DNA of 64,000 nt from Acanthamoeba sp. SK_2022b (taxonomy: Eukaryota; Discosea; Longamoebia; Acanthamoebidae), in NCBI GenBank assembly GCA_027943245.1, contig JANDJZ010000085.1:55808-119807 (forward strand). The letters are read 5' to 3'. The notes beneath the pieces are model-generated. The model did not search any database, was not told where the DNA came from, and saw only the letters and a program-made list of their open reading frames with translations. Position numbers and translations under genes: made by a program. Positions 9,001 to 18,792 of this stretch are shown here, piece by piece. Numbering within the stretch: position 1 is the stretch's first letter; every line of letters starts with the position of its first letter.

Positions 9001-10350
9001 CTCCTTATTTGCGTGTGCGGTCCGTAACACAACCGAATGAGCCCAACGCTTACTCGGGGGGGGGGGCGTGACAACACACAACACAACGTACAGAGACGTG
9101 CGGGCACATCTTCCATCTGGACTGTCTGTTGAAGAAGATCGAGGCGGGCTGGCCCACGGCAGTGATCTCCTTCGCCTTCCTTGACTGCCCGCTCTGCAAC
9201 GAGCGACTCTCACATCCGCTCCTGGCCCCCTACCTCAAGCCGTTCCTTGAGTTGGAAGAGTATCTGAGCAAGCTGGCCATAGAGGTACGACACAGCCAAC
9301 GACACGACACGACACGACACGACACGACACGACACGACACGACACGACACGACACGACACGACACGACACGACACGACACGACACGACACGACACGAGGC
9401 TATGCTCACTGGACTTCCTTTGGCAGCGCCTGGAGATGGAGGGCATGAAGAACGACCCCGGGGCAAAGGAGAATCCGGCCAAGTACGCCATCAACACCTT
9501 CGCCTTCTACCTCTGCTACCAGTGCAAGGCACCCTACTTTGGTGGAAAGAAGGTATCTCCCCCTCCTCCGAGCTCGCGCTCAGGTTCGTTAAACATATAT
9601 TAATTTATAATTTATTATAAATTTTTTATTATTTGCAATTCAGGAGTGTGGGAGGATGGCGGGGGACGGCGGCGGAGACGGCGGCGCAGGCGGGCCCGCG
9701 CCTGCGTTCGATCCAAAGGAGCTCATCTGCGGAGCCTGCAGCAATACAGTGGGCCAAGCCGCGTGCCGGTACCCACTTCTCCTCGGCACCCGTGTTGGTG
9801 CGCGACTAACGACGCGAATCATCGCGTCTCCCAGCGTGCACGGCGATGCATACATGGAATGGAAGTGTCGCTTCTGCTGTGCACTGGCTACCTACTTCTG
9901 CGGCGGCAAGGCCCGCTTCTGCAATCCCTGTCACGGCTCCGTACGTTTTTTATTATTTTATTATTTTATTATTTTATTATTTATTATTATTTTATAACAT
10001 TATTATTTTATTATTTTATTACTTTTTAATTTGTGGCTGACTGGTGTTCGTTCCTGCAGCCCGGCGAGCGGGTTGAGTTTGTCAATTGGCGAACGCTGGA
10101 CACGTACAAGGCACCGCCGTGCAGCGGCGCAGCCTCGTGCCCATTACACGTCGACCACCCACCAAACGGCACCGAGGTACATCGTGCGCTACGTAACGCT
10201 CATTCACGCACAGGCCTGCTCACGCTTCTCAAACCTCATCTGTTTATTATTATTATTATTATTATTATTTCATATTTCAAGGAGTTCTGCTTGGGATGTT
10301 CGATGTGCAAGACCTCCGGTTTCCGATTCGAGCCCGCTCCGCCAACATGA
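6001..10350 (+). CDS. Hybrid E3 ubiquitin ligase: RBR-like RING1-IBR plus MYCBP2/PHR-type RING and tandem-cysteine (RING-Cys-relay) region
   Basis: About 1,130 residues over about nine exons. The start MGNEHSKPRRRR is preferred because it gives an N-myristoylation consensus next to basic residues. Residues 20-335 are charged and low-complexity. RING1 (from about 337) reads CISC, CSHAYCIDC and CPHPTC; the IBR (about 564-632) reads CPNESC, CRDC, FCSECK and HPGFTC. A charged coiled coil and a CERAEC...CGHPCHG...CLRCLYPAC cysteine block follow. Next is a RING (DYCNICWVEDLGSKP, CGHIFHLDC, CPLCNERLSH) and a tandem-cysteine region: YLCYQCKAPYFGGKK, ECGRM, DPKELICGACS, WKCRFCC, TYFCGGKARFCNPCHG, CPLHVDHPPNGTE, EFCLGCSMCKT. 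This last part follows the C-terminus of human MYCBP2 block by block, including the E2-to-threonine relay cysteines. Introns 7051-7187, 9285-9430 and 9941-10059 carry simple repeats. No RBR RING2 is seen. Confidence 0.88.
7076..7134. repeat. (GTGCT)n pentanucleotide array
   Basis: Nearly 12 perfect GTGCT units inside the intron that interrupts RING1 of the E3 ligase. The same unit recurs at 10431-10485. Confidence 0.95.
9301..9396. repeat. (GACAC)n pentanucleotide array
   Basis: About 19 perfect GACAC units in the intron between the RING and tandem-cysteine exons (donor GTACGA at 9285, acceptor TTTGGCAG at about 9430). Confidence 0.95.
9951..10026. repeat. T/A-rich TTATT/TTTTA array
   Basis: Imperfect TTATT and TATTTTA repeats filling most of the intron after the catalytic CHG exon. 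A second (ATT)n run lies at 10244-10269 in the next intron. Confidence 0.9.
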
Positions 10351-10402
10351 CCTGCTCTTCTCCAGCTTCCTTTCAGTCTCATGTTCGTTGCTGGATCGAA
10401 CG

Positions 10403-12409
10403 TCAATGCACAAACCCTTCACTTGTCGCTGTGCTGTGCTGTGCTGTGCTGTGCTGTGCTGTGCTGTGCTGTGCTGTGCTGTGCTCTCGCTGCAGTCCTC
10501 CGCCGATGCGCGGTCCGGAGTCGGCACGGGCGGGAAACCAGACGGACGCTTGCCGCTTGGCCGCGCTGCTCACCTTCCGCTCGCCACACGGCCGAGCGAA
10601 GCAGGCCACGCACAGCGACAGTCGTCGTTCGCGCCTGTCTTCATCGCCACCGCCACCGCCACCGCCGTCGCCGTCGCCCTCGTCAACCTCGGGAGGCACG
10701 CCGAGCCACGCCCTCCTCACTCCGCACAGGGCACATGTGGGCGGCGGGTCTCGCGCAGAGAACCGCAAGGCTCCCGCCGAGTGACGGCACCAGCGAAAGA
10801 AGTGCTCCCACTCGGCGAAGGAGGGGTAGGGCGGCGTCGCGACGGCGTCGAGCCGGTGAGCGACGACGGTGAGCACGCGGCCCCCGCCCACGATGCTGGC
10901 GTCGTCGAGCGCGGCGAAGCGGCCCAGCTTCGGGCAGGCGGCAAAGGTCTCAACCGGGATCGGCTTCTGCAGGAGAATGCCCACCACGACCCGTCGCCCT
11001 ATCTACACTCGCCGCCGCCGCCACGGCCACGTTCAGCATCAGGCCATGGCCAGGCGCCAACTTCAGTCGACTTGGCTGGCGTGCGTACGGCGATGGCGGG
11101 CGAGGCTGGCTGAAACCACTTCCTTGCCTTCGGGTCCCACTCGCGCACCACCTCGACGATCTTGCCCACGCTGCGCCCTGGAACGACCAAACACGTAAGC
11201 ACCCACCGCACGCACACACACACACGGGGGCCGAGGACCAGGAGTTGCCGCGCGAGCGGGGCGGGAGGTGGCGATGCGAAGCGGCGATCGAGGTACCGGT
11301 CGGGAACTGCAGCAGGGGCGAGTAGCCCAGCCTTCTGACCATCGGCCGCGTTCTCGCAGGGTGGCATCGCAGTGACATGTGCGTCGACCTTGCCCGATTG
11401 ATTGCCAGGGTAAAACAGCGCGCATGTGTCGTGCTGCGTTAAGACAAGCAGCATCACGTACCGCGGGTAGAACCCGAACATGGCGATGATGAAGGTGACC
11501 GGGCGCACGTCAGCGTTGACGTCGCAGATCAAGCCGTGCCGCCATCGATACACCTGGCCCATCCACGAGCGATCATTACCGCATTCCATTCGAGCCCGCC
11601 CGCCCACTACCAGATAGAGGGGGAGAGAAAGCGGACTGGCTTCTTCAGATCCGACGTGGAGCAGGTCCATCCCTGGGGGAGCAGCTCCGCAGCATTGCCT
11701 GCTCGGCAGTAAGTGGGCTTGGATCGACCAGCGCTGCAAAGATAGAGGGAGGGAGGGAGAGGAGTGGGGACGGACCGGCGGTGACGCTCTTCTCCACCCT
11801 CCGCCCGATCTCGAAGCTCGCGGCCTGGATGTGGATGCCGCCGTGGCGCAGGGCCGCCGGCAACGACGTGGCCTCGTCGTCGGTGTAGCGCGCCGCGGCA
11901 GAGTCGTAGGCCAGCGACTGGAGCGGAACGCAGGGAACGAACTTGAGTTGCTGCCCCCGTTTCAACAGTCCCTGAATCACCTGCCCCGTGAACACCACCT
12001 CATCACCTACGCTCTCTCGCACACAGCCGGTGGTGAGCGGTCCGCTTCCCTAGCGACGACTTCCTGTAGTGGAGGAGGGCACCTCGGGCGCGGATGTTGG
12101 AGACGGTCATGCGTGGCGCCCTGTAGAGGCAGGGGAGGGCCTTCAACGCGGCGCACTCCCGCTCGATGACTTCCCACAACGACGGCCCATTGGCGTACAC
12201 ATTTCTGCCCCCAATAACAAGTCAGGCTGTGGAGTCTGGCAGAGGCCGGTCGGGGCCAGTTCGTTACACGCAAGGGCGGCGTGCCTTAGATCGTTCTTGT
12301 CCCAGGGGATCGTGTGGGCCTTGCTCAGATCGAGGATATCCGAACGCGTGCTCACATAGTCTGCTCAGCGGGGCTCAATACCCCACCGACATGCACACAA
12401 ACCAGGACA

Positions 12410-12479
<70 letters not shown>

Positions 12480-13601
12480 GGTCCAATAGTCTAACGAACG
12501 TTGGGCGAAGCTGGGCTTGGGCAGGTCCTCCTTGGGCACCAGGTTCCAGCCCTGCAGGGCGCACACGGGCACGAACGTGACGTCGGCCATACGCAGGCCA
12601 CACCGCTTGAACACGGCTGAGACCTTTCGCTTGTACTCCTGCTCCCGCCCCAGGCCCCAATGAACGCCTATTCTCAAGTGGAACACGAGCCCTGTGTTCG
12701 AGATCGGTCGAGCGCCCGCACCTCCAAGATGTTGTTTTGAAAGTGGAGGCTGCGCAGGTCCCACCGGTTCATGGCCACGACGACCTTCTTGATGCCGTAC
12801 AGGTAGCACGCCGAGCCGTAGGCGGCGAGCGGGCTGCGGTCAAAGTCGTCCGGGCTGCAGTCGACCACGACCAGGGCTACCTCGGCCTGGCCTCCCCCGC
12901 CACACACGGTAAGCCAGTCGCAACCTGAAAGCTCAGCGGCTGAGAGCTCGGTCCGACCTGAGAACAGGCGCGAACGGCAGACCGCCACTGCTCCGCGTAT
13001 CCAGAGCAGTCGATGAACGAATAGGCCGCGTGCGCGGTGCCCTGGACGAAGTGCTGCGTCGACTTCTGCAAGCCCCACACCTTTGGCTCGTCGACGACGT
13101 AGCTCAGCATGTAGCTCCTGTGCCAAAAGTGGTTTGTGTGACGTCGCTTCAGAAGATAGGGTCGTAGGAGGAGCCTATGAGGCTGGGGGATCACGAACTC
13201 GACCACAGGGAAGTTTTTGACGAATGCTCGGGCAACATCGAGGTTGGCGGTGTACGAAGGGTTCTTGAGTGCCAGCAGATGGCCAAGGAGTGTGCTCTTG
13301 CCGCTCTCTGCTCTTCCCAGCAGGCCTGACACCACCGGACAGTTAAAAAAGCAGTTTGTGCCCTTCGAACGCGGCCATGTGAGAGCGCAGCTCGCGTGTT
13401 GACCACAAGCAGTGCAGTACAGATGGTGGTGTTGTGCTGGAGGTGGGCGGCCAGCGAATGGTCAAGAGCCAGCCGAAACAGGGTGCTGCAACAACAGCCC
13501 AGAGCGACTATGCCTTCGGCGCCCACCCAGCCCATGATTTCCAACACCAACTCCTCAGGCAGCCGCTCCAGTGACCACCTCAGTCCAGAGGTGTGCTCCA
13601 T
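10403..13601 (-). CDS. F-box protein fused to a degenerate EF-1alpha-like translational GTPase
   Basis: The N-terminal exon from 13601 (MEHTSGLRW) has an F-box: LERLPEELVLEIMGWV followed by a cysteine-rich helix. After a short intron come GTPase motifs in EF-1alpha order: P-loop GRAESGKSTLLGHLL, a G3 region FIDCSGYAEQW in place of DCPGH, SQAEVALVVVDC, GIKKVVVAMNRWD (G4) and PVCALQGWNL (G5), then GPSLWEVIE. Domains II and III follow: DEVVFTGQVIQGLLKRG, RWRHGLICDVNADVRPVTF, FYPGNQSGKVDAHVT, and VETFAACPKLGRFAALDD near the end. A C-terminal extension has CALC and CVAC pairs, possibly zinc-binding. The F-box would recruit the protein to an SCF (Skp1-cullin) ligase. The final exon runs into a pentanucleotide array encoding HSTAQ repeats and a stop at 10403, so the true 3' end is uncertain. 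Several internal exon borders are approximate. Confidence 0.75.
10431..10485. repeat. (GTGCT)n pentanucleotide array
   Basis: Eleven perfect GTGCT units between the convergent 3' ends of the E3 ligase and the F-box-EF1A gene. On the minus strand it is open and would encode HSTAQ repeats at the end of the F-box protein. Confidence 0.95.
12409..12476. repeat. (ACGC)n followed by (AC)n microsatellite
   Basis: About eight ACGC units running directly into about 18 AC units, within an intron of the F-box-EF1A gene. Confidence 0.95.
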
Positions 13602-14200
13602 CTCTGGACGCAGAAATATCTATTTTTCTCTTTTTTTCATTTCTGTTTCGTCTTTGCTGTTTCTCTCCATTTTTCCTTTTCTTTTCTAAATCTTTTTCCG
13701 CCAATGACGGCCACATTCGGGCATTCTGTGGTCTGCCGACGCTCCTAGTGGCTGCCGGGGACGATCATCGGCCATCTTATTGCGCGTCCCACGAAGGAGA
13801 TCTGATACAGGGCAACTGCGGGGCCAGCAACCTGTCGCTACTGCAAGCCCCTATGTGACGCCCGCAAGCAAGCCCCAACCTTGCACCTTGTAAAGTCATG
13901 CGTCGTGTGGTCCGAGGGGCTTCAGGAGTCCAGGCCAGGCTCTCCGGGCGCCTGCCGCCAATGGGCGCCCGAGCTAGCGAACCCCGGACCTGAATGCAAG
14001 GTCGATCTTGTACAGCCGAAGCTCCGGCCAGGGCCTTAAATGGCATCGCCAACCCACCACTTGCTTCTTCATCCACCCAACAAACAACTTCACCCACACC
14101 TTCCTTAGGACCATCTCTTCGCCTACTGCCGATAGAGATAGACACCACAAGGAAGTGTTTACTCCGACAGCCTTCCACCCGACTTCGAGTACAGACAGAG
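13602..14200. other. Divergent intergenic region between F-box-EF1A and cellulase genes
   Basis: Contains T-rich stretches near 13620-13690. It must hold the promoters and leaders of both genes. Open frames here are short or antisense and lack family motifs, and I see no clear TATA box. Confidence 0.5.
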
Positions 14201-16094
14201 ATGAAGAACTGGATAGTGTTTGTTGTGACGATCGTCGCCTTCAGCGCACTCTGCTCGATCCAAGCCGCGCAGGCCGACGCATGCTTCACCACTACCGCGC
14301 TCAACTTCACGTCGGAGCAGGGCGGGTTGTGGGTCAATGGCAATCGGCTCAGGCTAAAGGGAGCGTCCTGGTTCGGCTTCGAGACCTCCAACAACGTGGT
14401 CCACGGTCTGTGGTCCAAGTCGTACACCTTCTTCCTCGACTTCCTTGCCGACAACGGGTTCAACGCCATCAGGGTACAGGCCCTCGCAAGGTTTAACGTG
14501 AGGCTGTTCTTTCTTATGAGTTGGGCTCACGTGCTTCTTGGTTGCAGCTGCCGTTCTCCTTGTCGCTGGCCATAAACGATGCCTCGCCTGGAAGCGTGGA
14601 CTACAGCGCCAACTCGGACCTGCAGGGACTCACTTCGCTCCAGGTGATGGACAAGATTGTCGAGGCCGCTGCCGACCGTGGATTGCTCATCATGCTCGAT
14701 CTCCACTCCTTCACCGTACGGCTCACTATCCCGCCACATTGCCACCAACTCTTTCATGTTGTGGTTTTTGGCTCACTCTTTCACCATCACGCATTCAGGC
14801 CGACTCCTACGCGTCTGACGGCCTCTGGTACAGCTCGTCCTACCCCGAGGCCACGGTCATCTCGGGCTGGACCACGATTCTCCAGCGCTATCAGAACCAG
14901 TGGAACGTGTTCGCGGCCGACCTCAAGAACGAGCCCTTCTCGGCCACCTGGGGCACCGGCGCCTCGACCGACTGGAACAAGGGTGCCGCGCGCCTTGCCA
15001 ACGCAATTGCCAGCAGCGTGAGCAGCCGCTTCCTCATGTTCGTCGAGGGCACCGCCAACTCGCCCTCGTGCTCTGACGCTTGCTTCTACGGCGAGGATCT
15101 TGTCGTACGTGCCTCACCCGCCGCACACCAAAACAAACCTGATCGCTAACCTGTCGCGATTGTGATGCAACAGGGAGTGGCCTCGAACCCTGTCGTGATC
15201 AACAACCCCTGGAAGTTGGTGTACAGCCCGCACGTCTATGGTCCCAATGTCTACGGCCAGCCCTACTTCTCGGCCAGCAACTTCCCCTCCAACATGGCCG
15301 CCATCTGGGAGGCCCACTGGGGTTACGTCGCCTCGTCGACCGGCAACGCCGTCGTGCTGGGCGAGTGGGGCGGTCCCTACAGCGGCAACGACGCGACGTG
15401 GATGGAGGCCCTGTCGTCCTACCTCCAGACGAAGGACATGACCGACCAGTTCTTCTGGTGCCTGAACCCCGACTCGGGCGATACTGGTGGCCTGCTTGCC
15501 GACGACTGGTCTACCCCTGTCACCGCCAAGCTCACCCTCCTCCAGACCCTCGTTTCTTCGCCCACGACCTTCAGCGTTAACTCGGCCGGCCAGGTGTGCA
15601 TCAGTGGCTCGACCACGTCCACCACACCCTCACCGACGCCTTCCGCCTCGCCCAAGGCCTCCCCGTCGTCGTCCCCCAAGGTGTCCGCTACGCCTTCGTC
15701 TTCTGCCACGACTCCCTCGAGCTCTCCCAAGGCCAACACTTCGCCTTCGAGCTCCCCCAAGGCGACTTCTGCGGCCTCTCCCACCTCGTCGCCTCTATCA
15801 TCGGCCTCGCCCTCCCCCGCTGCCTCGGCTTCGGCGAGCCCCGCCGCCTCCGGCAATGCGACAGACAGCTTCACCTTTTACATTGGCACCAGCGCCTGGT
15901 GGATGGCCGTGACCATCCCCGGCTCGACGTCGGTGCAAGTTGATTGCGGTAACGGTCAGGGCTACGTGGATATGGTTCCCGCCTGGTTGCCAAACATGTG
16001 GACCTTCACCTCGACCAACGGGTATGCGTGCACGTCGACGCTCAGTTTCATCGTCAACAACGGCTCTGCCCAGACCGTCACCGCTCCCTATTAG
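14201..16094 (+). CDS. Secreted endoglucanase (glycoside hydrolase family 5) with S/T/P linker and C-terminal domain
   Basis: Hydrolyses beta-1,4-glucan, plausibly cyst-wall or food cellulose. The start MKNWIVFVVTIVAFSALCS is a signal peptide ending near QAAQA. The GH5 domain shows LRLKGASWFGFET, NGFNAIR, LLIMLDLHS and a DLKNEPF acid/base Glu block. After the fourth exon junction come VYSPHVYG and the nucleophile block VVLGEWGGPYSG, then DQFFWCLNPDSGDTGG. A roughly 75-residue linker of Ser, Pro, Thr and Ala with repeated SSSPKA units leads to an aromatic C-terminal domain (FYIGTSAWWMAVTIPG...) likely to bind polysaccharide. Introns sit at about 14475-14547, 14716-14799 and 15105-15174. The domain order resembles bacterial and amoebozoan cellulases. 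Confidence 0.92.
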
Positions 16095-16250
16095 CTTCGC
16101 GTGGGATTAGTCTTCTCTTTCTGTATCTATCTCTGCTCTGTACAAAATGAACAGTTTTTCCAATCGATCACTCATCTAAAGGTTACGCACACGTCATACC
16201 TTTCGTTCGACAAAAAAAGACATGTTTAATGTTCGGTCGCCCATTCGGAG

Positions 16251-18621
16251 TTAGAGGACATCTTGGTCGGCGGGGTTGCGGTCGAGCTGAACAAACTCCT
16301 CTTGCGTGATGGCTCTGCTCGCTTTGATCTTCATGGCCACAAACGTAGCGATGGCCGCGGCAACCAGCACCAGCAGTGCACACGAAACGAGGACCGTAGT
16401 GAGCACGATCAGCAGAGTGTGATCGTCGCTACCGCCGCTGCTCTCTTTTTTGCCTGCATCGGTGCGTAGACACTGTCAGCATGTTGCTCACTGATGTGAG
16501 TCACTGGACCTACCCGTGAGCAGGAGTCCGAGGTTGGGATCGTAGGTGAGCGAGCTGCTGAAGCTGGGGAACACAAAGGCGATGGTGTCCACCCGATCGC
16601 CTTTGGCAGCCTGAAGTGTCGCCACAGGTGCGGCGGACGAGCTGTACAACGCCGAAGCGAGAGCAGACGCGTTGGTGAGCACAGGCGCTTCGATCTGGCG
16701 GGCCACGCCGTCTACGGTGGCCACGAGCGGAATGATGAGCTTCACCACGAAGCCCGAGGTCGTAGCGTTGGCACCGTCCTCCACCGCACGTAGCGTGTAG
16801 CGATTCGCCTTCTCTTCAGCCACGTACTCCATGTCCTCGATCACGTACTGGCCCTTGCTAGCCGCGTTTGCAAAGTGCGACAGGCTAAAATCCAGCAGCA
16901 GGGTATTTCCAGAGTTGACAAAGGGCCAGTCGCGGAGGGTGAGTGACCACTCGACTGAGTCAGCCGGCGCAGTGAAGTTGGACAGCCCCGTGTGCACCAG
17001 TCCAGCTGATTCCACATCGGAGATTAGGCTTTCTTTCTGTTGCCGAACGCGCTGAGGAGGTCTGGGCTCTGCTTACCTTGGGCAAATGTAGAGAAGGAGA
17101 ACTCGCAGGTGGTGACCCTGGACCCGTACAGCGGCAACACGTTGGAGAACGTCACTCGCTAGTAGCCCACCGAGTCTCGGGGTTAGCCAACGGCAAACTG
17201 AAGCGTGGGCCTTGTGGCATGCGTACGCCGTCTGAGGAGGCGTCGATAGTGTAGTTGACCGCGGGCATGTATCGCATGACCGTGGGTTGGTGGGTGGTGT
17301 TCAACTCCAGCATGCGCACGAAGTTACCAGAGGCCGCCTGTGTCGTGGCGCCTATTCGGTTTTTACTCAATCGTCAGCCAAGGAGTGCTCTCTTTTGCAA
17401 ATGAGAACTGTGGAGGTACCTCCGCCCGAGGGCTGGAGCACAAATGAGGGCGAGCCAAGATCGAAGGCAACATCGACCTGCCCCGAAGAGATGGCGGTTG
17501 TGCCGGAGGGGACCAAGGCTTCCAGGGTTACATTGTCGAAAAAGCAGACGTCGCCTGTGTGGCCCAGGCTCTCGATGGTGAGGTAGATGCCCTGGGCGAT
17601 TGCTGCAGAACAACTTGAAGTTAGCTCCGCATGTGGATTATGTGCGAGGCATGCACCAACCGGTTTCGTTTCGCGGGTACTCAGTGAGAGATTCAAGAGC
17701 GGGCTCGATAACGTAGGTCCTCCAGTTGCCATCCTTATTCAGAGGGATGAAGCTCTGGTCGCATGTTGTCATGTTACCCGGCTGTATCACATATAAATCG
17801 CAGCATACACAGGGAACACAACGCCAGTCAGTTGCAGACTCTGCACGTGCATTCAGTAGTCATTTCGTGGGCCCCGTTTCAACGTACGAATGTGCAGTAA
17901 GCGATATCGGTCGAAGCCATCCAACCGTGATGACCTAAGGCAGCTGGCTGAACACGGCCCGCGCCATGGTAACGCCACACCAACGCAACGACGCAGTCAG
18001 AAAGGCTGTCGCAACTGCACCAGAAGGGAGGGCCTGTACGCCGTAGTCAGTGGCTTGCGGCATCATGGTGTACCAGCCCACGAAGGCCCGGTCGCACCCT
18101 GACAAGCCCTTGAAGGCAAACGACAACCTAAAATAGCCTATCAAAAACAAGAGAGAAGAACTGAGCCTAAGCCACCACGCTTGGGATTAAGCAAGGTCGC
18201 CGGCTGTACCGCTATCGCTCTGGAACCGGTCTGCTGTGAAGATATCGCCACCTCCAATTGGATCAACAGATATGGCGTTGAAGGCAAGGGTCTGGTCTAC
18301 AATCTTTGCTGCGGTTGGCCTAATGCCATAGGAGTTTCAGAAACGCAAAAGTGGTTGACGAGCAGGAGGACGGGAGAGAGTACATGAACGGGCCTTTGAC
18401 CCATTTACCGGTGCCGCTTGAGTTGGTGAAGAGCTGGCCGCTAAAATCGTCGTAGAAGCGAGGTGCCAAAGCACATTCTGCAAAAGAACAAGCCCAAAGG
18501 TCAGATAGAACAGAATCACTTGGATAAGGAAAGGACCATGCAAGCCTTAACCGGAAGGAAGAACGGTCAGCGCGGTAACGACTAGAAGGAACAGGGCCAC
18601 CCACGGGAGAGGCATCAACAT
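16251..18621 (-). CDS. Type I membrane protein sharing the lectin gene's juxtamembrane module
   Basis: The start MLMPLPWVALFLLVVTALTV is a signal peptide encoded by its own first exon. Short ectodomain exons follow: APRFYDDFSGQLFTNSSG, then DQTLAFNAISVDPIGGGD, then RLSFAFKGLSGCDRAF. A beta-sandwich-like segment with GDVCFFDNVTLEALVP resembles galactose-binding-like folds. The last ectodomain part (EWSLTLRDWPF to FSSSLTYDPNLGLLL) aligns with the equivalent part of the protein at 2926-4661. One membrane helix (HTLLIVLTTVLVSCALLVLV) and a short tail ending PADQDVL finish it. An apparent stop near 17160 is removed by a 68-nt GTACGC...CTAG intron with a CTAAC branch-like site, so I call the gene intact. 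Ligand unknown. Confidence 0.72.
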
Positions 18622-18792
18622 CCTGCTTGCAGCAACCTTGATTCACTCCAGGCACTATCTTTGTTTAACTGACCAAGAGGGAAATGGTTTGACGCCACAA
18701 CCGCAAAACTGCTCAACCACTGTGATACCAACCAATATGACGACCAATCAGAGCAATCATTAAAACTCGAATCCGCTGTGCATTCTTCCAGC

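Noticed and set aside
17150..17215. Apparent stop/frameshift in the minus-strand membrane protein
   Set aside because: A 68-nt GTACGC...CTAG intron with a CTAAC branch-like site removes it in phase, so there is no evidence for a pseudogene.
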